This document shows, piece after piece, positions 12,401 to 25,945 of a stretch of DNA of 64,000 nt. Location: contig JAAOOA010000127.1 of the NCBI GenBank assembly GCA_012861695.1, positions 17,802,755 through 17,866,754 of the forward strand, given 5' to 3'. Both the position numbers and the translations under genes were made by a program. Origin of the DNA: Trematomus loennbergii. Lineage: Eukaryota; Chordata; Actinopteri; Perciformes; Nototheniidae. The first letter of the stretch is position 1; each line of letters starts with the position of its first letter. Below the pieces are notes generated by a model. The model was not told where the DNA came from. It did not search any database and saw only the letters and a list, made by a program, of their open reading frames with translations.

Positions 12401-15400
12401 ATTAGCTTAATCAAGGATGACTACACCTCTCAGTGGCGTCCGATTCTGACAGGTGGTGAAGGAAAAATGTGGAAAATACTACAGTGTAGGCAATTTGGCC
12501 TCAAATGTAACACCAGTCTAGTGTTTGAATTGTTCAGGCAACACTTTTGTGCTCAAGATTTAATCCAAAACGTTTTTATCGTCCCATGTATTCCTCATGT
12601 AAAAGATACACGTCGTCAAGAAGGCTTCCTAATTGACTAATAATAGTTTATGCTATGGAGTAATCTGTGCTATTCACTTATTATTGCCATGTCATGAAAA
12701 CTTCCAAATACTTTAAAGAAACAACTTCCTGGCGCTAAACCATCAGCTGCCTCCTTCCACCATCTCCTCATCCTCACCGTACATGTGTACTGCATGATTA
12801 TTGAATGCTTCCTCACTTGTGATTCTTGTGATGATTGTGTGGTACAGACTGTGATTGGGTTGATATCGTGTTCCCCTCAAGTCTTTGGATTGTTCCCCCA
12901 AGTATTAATTAAACCAACCGCACAGCAGCTGAAACAAAGTGTTACAGCTGCTGCACATTGAAAGCTTTATTTCAAATTGGAAATATCAACATTATACAAC
13001 TTTGAGATTTCTGAATTCCTCTCATTGTTACAACAAATAGAAACATTGTCTCTATATTAGTATTTGTAATACACTGCATTTTCAGTTTCTCTAATATTTA
13101 ATAAACATAATTTACATATAAGGGAATCATAAAGAAATAGAAAAAGTTCTTCAACATAATGTAAGCAAAAAAACAAAAGTTGTAAAATGAGGTCACCATT
13201 CTGCCCCCGGTAAGCCACAAGAGCGTGTTAGCGAGACAGCACGCATAATACCTGGAAACTGAACCATTTATTTGAGTATTATATCTTTGTTTTTACTACT
13301 GTAATATTTCAAAAATAGTGCATACATGAGGCTTAGTATATTACAATAAGAGTGTTTTCTGCTTCCTTAGTGTTTGTTTATCTGTGTGTTGACCTCACCA
13401 TTTATGAAGTATAAAATGTCGGTGTGTGAGGTGCTATCTGTGTCATGTGTTCAGCCCCAGTCCATGGCAGAGGTCCTGGCAAAGAAAGAGGAGCTTGCCG
13501 AGCGTCTGGAGAAGGCCAACGAGGAGGCGATCGCCAGCGCCATCGCTGAGGAGGAGCAGCTGAACAGAGAGATTGAGGCCGAGAACAGCGAGCTGGAGAC
13601 TGACAACGAAAGTGAATTCTCTGTAAGAATAATGATGTTTATTTACACTGGGAATGTTTGTTCTCTGTGTGACAGAAAGCCATTTTTTGTATTTTGTTAC
13701 ATTGTTGTGTGTTGACAATTGACCACAGGCTAGCATCGTGAATGGAGTTGTGGAGTCAATGTAGATTGGACTGACATGCTGGCAGATTATGACGGTATGT
13801 AGTTCAACATCTGGATTAAAAAAAAACTAAACTCTCATTATTTTGAATGGCAAACATTTCCCTGACGTCATTTCATTTTGCTCGCTTGTCTTTCCTGTAG
13901 CTCGTGAGCCATGGCGTCAGAATACCTCATGGGGGGAAATCGTAGAAGAAGAACCTGCTCGGCCTCCTGGACATGGGATCCACATGCACGAGAAATTGTC
14001 CTCACCATCACGCAAGAGGTGCAACATATTAATGTTATGCAGAGATTGGTTGAGCACATCTCATTTCATTTAATTTAATCGTTTATTTGAACAGGGACAA
14101 TGCACATTAATGCATTGAACACTTAAGACAAATAATGCTTCAAGTGTAAATAGGCTGGATTTGAGCTTTGAGCTAATTTCCACCCGCAGTCCCTCGCATA
14201 CAACATATAAGAACATGACAAAATAAATACATGATATGCAAAAATCTGGCTGCTCATTTAAATCACCCAACAGTACATTTAGCCTATCTACTTGTTTAGT
14301 GCCCTCCTGAACAGCACCTAAATCTACTCATTTGCAACCGTACTCTACTGTATGTTGACAAGGATGCAACCCAGCAGCCTGACAGTCTAAGGCCCACTTA
14401 CTGCATGATGGCCTCCCTTTTCTTTTTAGGTTACCACCCAGAACTTCTAAACAGGCCCTAGTGCTTATCAGAGTCTATGTCTGCCTTTGTTGATGAAGAG
14501 GAAAACAAAAGAGATGAATGATTTGTTTCCATGTTTTTTGGCAGAACCATTGCTGAGTCAAAGAAGAAACATGAGGAGAAACAGCTGAAGGCGCAGCAGC
14601 TGAGGGACAAACTCCGGGAGGAAAAGACGCTCAAACTGCAGAAGCTCATGGAGAGGGTAAGAATGCCAAGTTGACGGAAAGCACCCTGAAGAAACTCCAT
14701 GCAAGAGAAGCCCAGCCTGGCTCATAACGAGAGGATTTGTCAGCACACTGCCTGATAGAATCACTAAATATTACAACCCCCTCCCGTCGCGTCCAGGCCA
14801 GCTGGCCGCAGACAGTCGTGAGAGAGACCCCTGGCCAAAATCAACAGCCTTTCATGAAGTTTGTTTTTGTTCTCCAGCCCATGGCAAGATGAGTGAGTCC
14901 TAGAATAAATCAGCATCAACCACATAGAAGCCTAAAGTGGTGTGTATTTGCATTAATCCCCATGTGCTCGCACCAGAGAGGGTAGCAATTGATGGATTAA
15001 GGATCCATTGTCTGTGTTGTCCCGGAGAATGTACATTATTATTTTTATTTGTTTTTATTTGCACTCACTCCTGCTTCTCACTCTTCACTCTCTGCAGGAG
15101 AAAGAGGTGAGGAAATGGAAGGAGGAGCTGTTGGATCAGCGTCGGAGGATGATGGATGAAAAGCTGTTACACGCAGAGTTGAAGAGAGAGGTGCAGCTCC
15201 AGGCCATCGTGAAGAAAGCCCAAGAAGAAGAGGCCAAGGTAAAGGAGGAAATGCAGTCAACACAATTGTTACATTTATGAATTAAGTGATACAAAAAAGT
15301 GGAACATGTACAATGGCACTTAAAAATGTGTTGCATGGCATCAATAAATACACATTGTGTCCGTGTGTCTATGTGTCCGAAATAAAGCGTGCTGCGGATT

Positions 15401-18400
15401 TGGAGAATGTCAGAGTGGTTGATTCTAGCCAAAATATTATTCCTTTTTTTCCCTTTCCATTACAATTGTCATAGGTTGCAATATTTAGGCTTCAGGCATC
15501 TCCCTCAAACTCCTCTCTGTTTACCTAAATGATATGTACAGGTGAATGAAATCGCCTTCATCAATACTCTGGAAGCTCAAAACAAGAGGCACGATGCCCT
15601 GGCAAAGTTAAATGAGTATGAGCAACGCCTGAACGAGCTGCAGGAGGACAGACAGAGGAGGCAGGAGGAGAAGCAGGCCAGAGACGAGGCTGTGCAGGTG
15701 CTCATTTGACTTTTCATTCTTCTAGTTGTCATTTTAGGATTTAGATGCATCTCTATAAACCTCTTGTGCTTCCTCTGTAGGAGCGTAAACGGGTCCTTGA
15801 AGCAGAGCGGCAGGCGCGGGTGGAGGAGCTACTGATGAGGAGGAAGGAGCAGGAGGCTCGTATTGAACAGCAGAAACAGGACAAAGAGAAAGCTAGAGAG
15901 GATGCAGCACGGGAGAAGGCCAGGTATGTAGTCTTAAATCCTTTCAGTGTATATACGGGGGTAGATTCAAGGATTCAAGGATTCAAGATTCAAGGCTTTT
16001 ATTAGGCACTTTCACACCGCAGTACTTTTCCCACAAAGGTTCATGAGAACTCTTTAGTTACTATAAGTTAGTCTCACTATGCACAATGTCATTTGTGCAT
16101 AGTTACAGTGTAGTTATGACAATGGAAATCTTAGGTCACAGGCTCCTCCAACAGTGCAACACAATAAAACTGATAAAATAGTGGAAGTAAATAAAATAAA
16201 ATAGAATATAATAGAAATAGTGCAGAATAGTCTATATACAAGTAATTGGAATATTGATAGTTGCAAACGGAGGAATGTTATGGATGTCCTTTCAAAAGTT
16301 CAGGTGTTTAGCAGTCTTATGGCCTGTGGGATGAAACTGTCCCTTAGTCTGGTTGTTTAATACCAACAGTCTCTTTATTACATTTGAAACTTGTAGTGTA
16401 ACTGTACTGTTGTTTTCAATATCCTTTCTGAAGGGATCGAGAGGAGCGTCTGGCTGCTCTCAGTGCTGCCCAACAGGAGGCCATGGAGGAGCTCCAGAAG
16501 AAAATACAGATGAAGGTAAATTGATACCACCTTGCATCTCAATCTGTGATCATACCGTAATCCCAGTTCTCTTCTGATCCTTGGTTTCTGCTTTCTTTCA
16601 TAGCATGATGAGAGCAGCCGTAGACATATGGAGCAGATCGAGCAGAGGAAGGAGAAGGCTGCCGAGCTCAGCAGTGGTCGACATGCTAACACAGACTACG
16701 CTCCCAAACTGACACCATATGAGCGCAAAAAACAGTGCTCCCTGTGCTGCGTCGTGGTATGTACAGTTTCATCCCCTCAGTCTCTGGGCTTAAGTTATAC
16801 TTACTGTACTATGTTGAATCTCACAATACAACTTCCATGGCCTCTTTAATGGTAGAGAGATGTGATCCTGATTACTTCAAATGAGCTTTAATTGTTCACC
16901 AAACTTCCATTTAAATATCTTAGACACCTGAACTTATATGTGTGTGTCTTTTGGAGGGCAAATGCTGCAGAAGAACAGCTCTAGGCAAACTCTACCATGT
17001 TATTAAGCAGACTGTGTATAAACAAAAAATGCTCAGGAAGGTGATTCAGAGGATCTTTGGAAGAAGGCGTTTATAAAATAAGGATTTAAATGCATTGATT
17101 AAACATAGACTCTTAACAGTGATTTATGAGCGGACATGATTATGCTTTTTCAAGTGTCAGGCAACAAATCCACAAGCAGACATATTTATCTCTGACAGAT
17201 GGGCTACCACGGCAACAAGGGTGGGACACCTTGAGTCTTCAAACCAGAATCAGATAAAGTGGAGGGTTGGGGGTGAAAGAGGGAATCTTGTTAAAATGTT
17301 GGATGACCTTGGCCAGCATCTGACACCAGAGATCATGGATGGGTCAGCAGCAAGCACTTCATTTAATGACATCAAACACAGAGCGTTTTAAATGGGCTTG
17401 TTTCCAGAGACGGGAAAACAACATCGCTTGCTGTTCACCTGCCTCTTTTTGTTGCCTTTTCTCAGACATTTTATTCAGACATCCAGTCTGCAACGTATTA
17501 TTACATTTATACTTGACTGACTGACGCTGTAAGAAAGCAAATCAAGCTTATTTAAAAATGTACTATATATTTTAAGGTCTTTTAAATATGGAACCTTTTT
17601 AGTAAAGTATTCTGGTTTTGTTATTGTGTATGTAATGGAAAAAAGCATCTTATCTGTACCCAGCACAACCTCACTGTTCATGCTATTAAAGCGTTCTATC
17701 TCTTCTGATACAGATTAATAATGTTCAGCTTGCTTTTTTCTATTTCTTACATTTCTTATTGAGTATTTTGTCTTATCTAAAGTCTTTATGATTTCTGTCT
17801 ACTGTTGTGTGTGTCAGCAACCTCTTTGAGTCTTCTCATTTCTATATTTATGTGTCTCTTCTTGTATTTCTTCTCCATTTACTGTTCGTTTATTGCCTGA
17901 CAGTGTTTCAATGTTCATCCTCTCCATGTGCCCTGACCAGTCATCTATGGAGTGCTGTTACACATACCTTTCATGTCCTTCCCTTAGTCTTTGCTTTAAA
18001 CTGAGGTTCAGCAGAGACAGGTCACGTCCTATTGAAAAGTCTATGTGGTATATCGTTTCACCAGAGTCCCATGGGGCTCTGTTGACCCTTTCCTGCCTCT
18101 GTCTCCATTGTGTCCGCAGCGGTGACCTCTGACCGCTGTGTTTGTGTTTGTAGATCACCTCAGAGGTGCACCTGTTCAGCCACACCAAGGGCAAGAGGCA
18201 CCAACAGGCCGTGCGGGACAGTAGCAGCATCCAGGGACGGGAGCTCTCCGATGAGGAAGTGGTGCGTATCACTCTGCCAGGAACAAACATGCACTCATCC
18301 TGTCAAATAACACTGCCCTGCTGCTGCATGTGTCATGTAAAAAGACAAAGAGACACTGCAGTTGTCTTTTATGACATGATCATTATTATTGTTTATGCAT

Positions 18401-21400
18401 CCCCTTGTATACTGCCACGGCTCGGTTCCTGTCTTTGTGCGATTACAAATGGGCCTTGAAATGTACACAGTTAGGGTTCAGTGCTTCAGTGGAGGGGTGA
18501 CATCACCCCCTTGTCTCCAGGCTGTTTTTGTCATGGAGCGCTTTTCCATGGGAAGGCAGCTCGTTAATGCAAGGTAACCTCTCAGGCTGCAATATGAGAT
18601 TGGCTTTTCAGCAGTGCTCATTGTGAGGCTGACAACTGTTGGTGCTATACGCAGCACCTTTGGCCCCAGCAGCTCCTTCATTCAAGGCTTATTTCACCGG
18701 GGAATAATTGATACCCCCTCCTTCCTTTCCTCTAAATCATTTCCTTTGCAAATGCAGGTCATTTGTTTCTCGGTTTGACAGTATGATAAACAAGGCAATG
18801 GAGAGAAGCACTTCCTCAATATAGCACTGTAAACAGGTTGTACATGAGCACTACTTCATATACGTGTGAAATATGTCTCCTTCTATATGTTAGATAGTTT
18901 TACCAATAACCATAATTCTGAGGTGTTGCTCTTTTCTCAGCTTATATATTGTTTTGTTTTGTCAATACATATCAGTAAAATGTCATTCCTTTTCTCAACC
19001 CTGTCATTCTTGACACATTTAGTGTTTTATTATTAGACTTGGCCTATAGTCATTGTATTTTTCAATAGATAATATGTCTACAACTACTTTTTCTTATTTT
19101 ACATCAAGCTTTGCAATATATCTACGCCTGGGGACTTTGTTTAGATTACTTATGTGACCCCTTATTATTTATATCAAACCTCATTTTGGTGTCCACTATT
19201 CCACTTATTGCACTGCCAACTATTTTCCAGACCGTGCTCTATAACTCTTCCTGCAATGAAAGATTTTTAATTAAAATGAAGATGGTTGGATCATCTGTGC
19301 AGAGGTCACTCCATAGTTTTTCGGCCGAGGCGGGCAGCAAATGTCCTGTGGCTTCATATTTGGTAATTCCCTCTCATTCTGACTTGTGAATTAAATTGAA
19401 AAAACAATGATTATCAACAGGGTAGGATTGATGTATGAGGGGAGATCTTGAGAAATGCAATCGCTCTTTATCTCACCATCTGTCCTGGTTTAAAGTGATG
19501 CAGGTAATATCCACATCCCATGGCTTCTGACATAAGGACTTTATCTATTGATCACCTTTGGACAGAAAACTAGTGGCTTCTCTCGTAAAGAGTGTCTGTA
19601 CTGCTCTGCAAACAGCCAGTAGAGGGATCACCAGTCTGCAGAGGGTATCCGACCTCCCAAAGGCACTGAATAGTTCTAAATATCTTGTAGTCAAAGCTGC
19701 GCTGATAGCCACAAATTGAGAACCTTGATGAAATATCCAGACGGCCAGCTGAAGCGAGCCTCTCCCTCCCACACACTGTACTGAGATCTGACATTCATCA
19801 AGTTGTAGCAGGGAAAGCTGCTGTTGAAAGAGGGAAACCAATGAATAGTTTTTTTTTGTCTCCATGTTACTATTCCACTCTTTAATTGACACTGGTAGTA
19901 TTAATTTCAATACAGTTATGTCATGTAAACCACTGTAGTGACTGTAACTGTATCCAGCGTAGTGTCATATCTCATCTAGTCGCCAACATGAAATACAGCA
20001 GTTTTTTTTTCACGCCTAATTGAAAGCCTACCTCTCAGGCCTTTGTATGGGACAAAAGAGGCAGTGGATGAACATGTCCTGTGTAATCTGTATTTGCGTT
20101 GGCCCCCTGTGAGATCTGTATAGGGTTTTTGTGTGGGGTAAAGGGAGAGATGTGTAGAGTGGTATCATGTTACCCTCGCCAGGGGCAATCTGTGGTATTG
20201 TGCGTCAGCAATGCCCCGAGGCCAGCGTCTATGCTGCTTTGTTACAACATTTCAGTGGTAGACACCTGTCTGTCATCGAGTCTGATCGTCTCAAACACTC
20301 AAAAGTATATTAGTTATTCAGACTTCTAGCAACAGGAAATGGGATATAATCATTATATATTAATTGGCTTTCATAGTCAGCATCATAGTCTGTACATCAG
20401 CCTTATACCACTTTTGACAGCTTAATATTTCAGGTAGCCTTTTATGTTACCAGTGTGATTTTGCAAAGATGTTTTGGTTGTGTTGAAACAATTCCACTAA
20501 GTGTGTGGCTCTTTCACTGGATAGCCTCTCAGAGAGATTACTGAGCAGCTGCCTCCCAAGAGAGGGACAGCTACGGTCATGAGTCATGAGTGACCTGTGG
20601 TGTCATGGAGTCGGGGGCAGAGGTGCACGCATACAAACACACACACATATATTCCAGGCTTCTATCAGCATCTTCATTATACTTTTTACTCTTGTTACTT
20701 TTAGTATCTAAGACTACTCGTAACAGCTTGATCAGCATAACACTTTCTGAGAAATGTGTCTTTTAAATCTAATATATTTCTCTAAAATATTGAATAGCAA
20801 TTACTAAGAACACAACCAAAAAACGTCAATTTCAAAGAAAATATAGTTGAAATGGTTTATTAAGAGTTCATCACGAAGATTTCGCTCATTCTCATCATTA
20901 GAACTTGTTTTTGTGGGATAATCAGATTTAATAGCAAATTTCAAACAACGCCTAATCTGTCATCACATTATGATTTAAATAACATTTGGTGCACAGAAAT
21001 ATGTGACATCAACTTTTTCCAAAGGAGTCTCGCCCACTTCAAATCATTGAAAAACAAAAAACCCAGATTATCCATTCTGTAAAATTACCAAAACTGTGCA
21101 TTTATAAAACAGTTTTTTAGGGTAGTAAAGTAATAATGTTAAAGAAACATTTTAGTCAGTAGTTTTGGGGCACTAATAATTCACTTTCGCCCACCTAACA
21201 CACCTGCATTTCCAAAGTGAGAAACCCTTTCAGGTGCTCAGACAAAACTTGCCAACGGGTAAGGCAGCCCACACAGTTTATCTCAACCATATCGTCTGAA
21301 TGGAAACCCTTTTCTCTGTGAGGCCGTCCTTTCCTCTGGGGTGCTGGATGACAGCATAATTGGATAATTGGTTTCTAGCACATGCATCATGTTGTTCAAA

Positions 21401-24400
21401 TTGGGTTACATCCCCCTGTCTCTTGGTGGAAATATCAGCGTCATCTGACAGGGACAGACAGGAGGCTACACCTCCGGCCGTTTAGCATGTCCATGGGCGA
21501 GGGGCTTCAAAAGACTGTCGAGCATCAGAGGTTATTACAGGATACAATGGTGTTATTGAGAGGTGTAGGGCTCAATGTCACAAAATGCATTCAGAGCCAC
21601 ATCTGAGGTTTATAAATTCTAACTACAGACATTTAAAAAGTAGTCTATTTGCTGTTGTATTTCCATAACATTATTAGAATAACTTGAGGTGTACAATACA
21701 CACAACTCTTGATGATAAGGCAATCAAGTCTCACTTTTACCATCTGCCATTCTTCTATTTTCTTTACAATAATTGTGTCAAGAGTTGAGTTTAAGTTGCT
21801 TAGGAATATTATTACAGATGCATTTATTTATAAGCGGCATTTGAAAATGTTGTAGCCAACCAGGCAAAGCCAATTTAACCTATTTTGTATCCTGTGTAGG
21901 TTCATCAATAGCTGTAGAATATCAATAGAATCAAGACCTCTAAAAAAATCTAGTAGAGTAAAGATATGATATTTCCCTCTGAAATGTACTGACGTAGGAA
22001 ATGGAAGTGCTCAAGTTCACCTTTTAAAACTGTCCTTAAGTACTCACTTACTTTTCACCACTGATTAATGGGCTTGTTTTAATACCAAAAACAGGCAATT
22101 GTTTTTTTTAGATGTCCTTTATAAGTTATTGTGTAAACACCTGCCAGTAATGTCTTTGATGTATTGAATTTGTCTACTCTAGGAGCATCTTTCCCTGAAG
22201 AAATACGTTGTGGATATAGTGACGGACAGCTCTGTGTCTTCTGAGAACAAGAAGGATGGAGAAGAGAGGCAGAAGGCACGGAAGAAAGCAAAGAAGCTCC
22301 GCGCCAGGATGAACTCCAGGTAATGAATCCTTTTCCTCTCCTTCGTCAGCCTTGCACTCGCTCTGTTTCTTCTCCTCTTCATCCTCTCAGAGGCACAGAG
22401 GACAAAACTGTGCCAGGACTTTTTTTATGAGTGACAAGGAGATGGAAAGCAGATGTTATGTGCATCCTGGCTGTCCACAAGGTACCACTGATGAGCTTAA
22501 TTTATGACCACTTTCTGTGATTGGGGAGCAAAACTGCAAATCGATCCGTAGGCCCCGGCTTTCACCTGTAAAGAGCTTTCCTCCAAATTGCTGCCATGCC
22601 ATTGCCAAATCTGAAGGCTTCCTCGCTGTACAGGATGTATGTTAAAGTATGTATGAGACATGCCTATTTTTCTTCTTCTGAGCTATTGATTTTTAAATGA
22701 AGTATCAAAGAAAATCAATAGTAATCAACAAATAGGAGTCAGAGCTGCTGTGTGTCAGAACCTGGACCTGAGCTCAATCTATTTAACTGGCTGTCACAAC
22801 AGGGAGGGAGAGGAGTGGGAAGAGACACAACGTTGACAATACAGGTTCTGTAGGTGTTATTGATGCAGATTATTATCACCATTCTACTACAAACAGGATG
22901 AGAATAAAACAGACAGGAATGTTGCTTACCAAAACAAATTAAATGGTCTCCATCAGACTCAGTCAGTGTCAGAGATATCCTTAACATCATTTAAACATTA
23001 ACAACAAATATGCGTATAGCCGACGGTAGCCTATGAATAATGAAGCAATATTTTAGAATTTCTTACAAGCCATATGTGTTATGATGTGACAATCGCTGAG
23101 CAAGGCACTCAACCCAAAATTGTGCCTCATCGGCAAGTCCAGTATGTTCTGTGTGAGTGTGTGTGCACTCGGATGAATGAGAGGCATTGTAAAGCAGCTT
23201 TGTCCCTCAGTGCAATTTAAGTGCAGTCCATTAACAATATAATGGAGGGTGTGTTGATAATGGGGTCTTAATGGCTGGACATAAGTAATCTAGTTTATAC
23301 AGCGATCAACTACTGTATAATTTTTTTATCTTAAATTATCATCTATACCCTTTCCATTGCAAAATACCTAAAAAAAAAAAAATGTGTACACTATAAGGGT
23401 ACAGAAAAGCCGAATAGCTTTTTAATTGCTAGCCTCATAACACTTGTGTTTTATGACAATGATAATTATATTTATTTGGGTATTTAAAAGATCTATTCAT
23501 GGATTTGGATCTTTAAATGCCAATTTTGATTTATAAATTGAGGTTACCGTACAATATTACAGCTTTAAGATCGTGTTTATTATAATAATAATAACACTTG
23601 CTGACTTATCACACAGTCTAATCTCTTATATTTGGTGGTTTATTATTCAGATAATAGTGGGTTTTTTAACATCTCACATGATCCATACACTCTTATAATA
23701 GTAATAGCGTCAGTTGTGTATGTCCTCTGCAAACATTTAATTTACTTGTATTGTTTTGTTTTATCAATTGTAAAGAACACGTCGATAAAAAAACTAGTAA
23801 GATAGCTTATTTAGTGAGCAGACATTTTAGGTGGATCTCTATTGCCAATTTAAGTCTGGAGTACATTTCTTCAGAGGTCATTGTCCTCCTGTGTAAACAG
23901 ACTTAATGATCCTAATAGAGCCTCAAACCTCGTATTATTAATGACTTGTGGATTTGACCTGAGTGAGATTTCTAAAGATAATACATTATTATTGTGCTTT
24001 TTCTTATTTAAAAAAAAAAAGAGTTTCAAAAGAGGCTGCAATAGTCTGAAACGTTCTGCTACATTTCTTTATTCTCAGTGCTGCTGTTTTTGGCTTTGTG
24101 AGGCTCAGCGGTACTGAGAAAGTGACAACATGATCTGTCTCTGTTCACCATCACTCCTGCACCAGCCCTGCTGAGACTAGCACTCAAAGGCAGCAGGGCT
24201 TTCAGGGGTCATAAATAACACAGAGCCCCAGTAAACATAAAGGTGAACCGCTTCACCACCGGGTGGAAACGAACCGTTTTATTGGAACACCGTATGGCGT
24301 CCGTAAAACGTGAGTGCCTCTCACTGGGCTTTTCAGCAGGCCAACATGGCAGCCCTGCTCTGCCATAAAGCAGTGAACACACATTTTAACCCACATGTTT

Positions 24401-25867
24401 GTTTTTGCAGTTTGGCTAACCTCTAATAAGTGTTTTGGGAAGGAGAAAATGCTATTAAAAATTCATGTAAGTAGTCTGTCAGTAAGTGTCAGGATGGGTT
24501 CTGAATTTGGAAAGCTCCACTTATGCTCCGTTACGGGCTGCTGGTCTGGAGCTGGCTGCTCGTGGTTCACTCAGCAGGGAACAGAGTGGCCAGTGTGTTG
24601 TTGTGTGTGGACCTCAGGTGGTGGTGTATATACAAAGACACTCCTGTATGGCGTATGGTATACAGTATGAGGTGGTAAGCTAGCTCTAATTTATTTTACT
24701 GTCTGCTGCCCTAGATTAAGGGGAAAGGTCTTGCTTGTAAATGAATTGACATCAATGCACATACAAGCTAAATGGGGTTATAGTACATTGAGTTATTGTA
24801 GTAATTTGCATCAATGCACATACAAATAAATGGGGTTTAAGTACATTGAGTTATTGTTGTAATTTACATCACAGCACGTACAAATAAATGGAGTTTAAGT
24901 ACATTGAGTTATTGTAGTAAAGTATATTTTAAGTTTTTGTTGATTCTCTACTCTCCTTTGTTACCTTTGAACTTATGCCTGGCTCCTTTTACTAAACATA
25001 TGTAGTCGTCCTGGGTATCAGGGGTTGAGATTTGTTATGTTAAAATGCTTCTAGTATTGCATTATAGATTTTAGCTTTCTCTCATTGCTGATCACAGATA
25101 TTTATTGCCAGAGGCCCATTTAACAAGGGCTGCTTATGACAATAATGAATTGTTCTGCAATTGCTCCCTGTTTAACCTGGTTGGGTATAAACCTGTCAGA
25201 GATTAATATTGTTATATTAGAATGACAAACAGGGCGGATATAGTTCAGGCCCTTCTGAAAGCACAAGTCCCTGCTACTCATGTATCCTTGTCTCAGGACA
25301 CGAAAAATGACTGTGTCTAGAATGACTGTCATTATTCTTGCTTTTAACTTGGTCTATTGACATTGACGTGTAATGCATTGAGACTGTAATTTTTACAATT
25401 TTTTACTTGAATAGTTATCTGGCTGATTTCGTAGATTGCTTGTTTAAATGTTACCTTCCTTTTATTTATTTTAGTCTTTACAAGAGTTCTATAACGGCTA
25501 CATTTCTACAGATAATAAATAACCGATTAACATAATGAAAAAAACTTCTACGGTATAACTTAAATCTGTCTGAGCACTAGAACATTGGCGCTGCATAGCA
25601 ATTCAACCTTTTTTTTTGTAACTTGATGTCCTAGCTGTGAGTTGAGTTATCAGTTGGCTCTAGATGTCTGCCCTTGAATACAAGAGATTGTGAAAAGTGG
25701 ATAAGGCTTTGGGACTGCTGGGGACAAATCCACCTGTCGTCTTCCAGGAAGTGTTTGATCCTATCAGTGTAGAGATGGGTAACCGGAAGGCGCTCAATCT
25801 AACTCTGATCAATAGTTACTTATCATGTCTGGGAAAACCTGAGTGACAGATAGAATCCCCAACCCAA

Positions 25868-25945
<78 letters not shown>

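Noticed and set aside
24395..24683. Possible extra scaper exon or small gene
   Set aside because: Two overlapping frames without homology or conserved splice junctions. Exons 17 and 18 already join in phase without it.
24745..24921. CRISPR-like array
   Set aside because: Units are contiguous with no unique spacers, and the genome is clearly vertebrate. It is a minisatellite.
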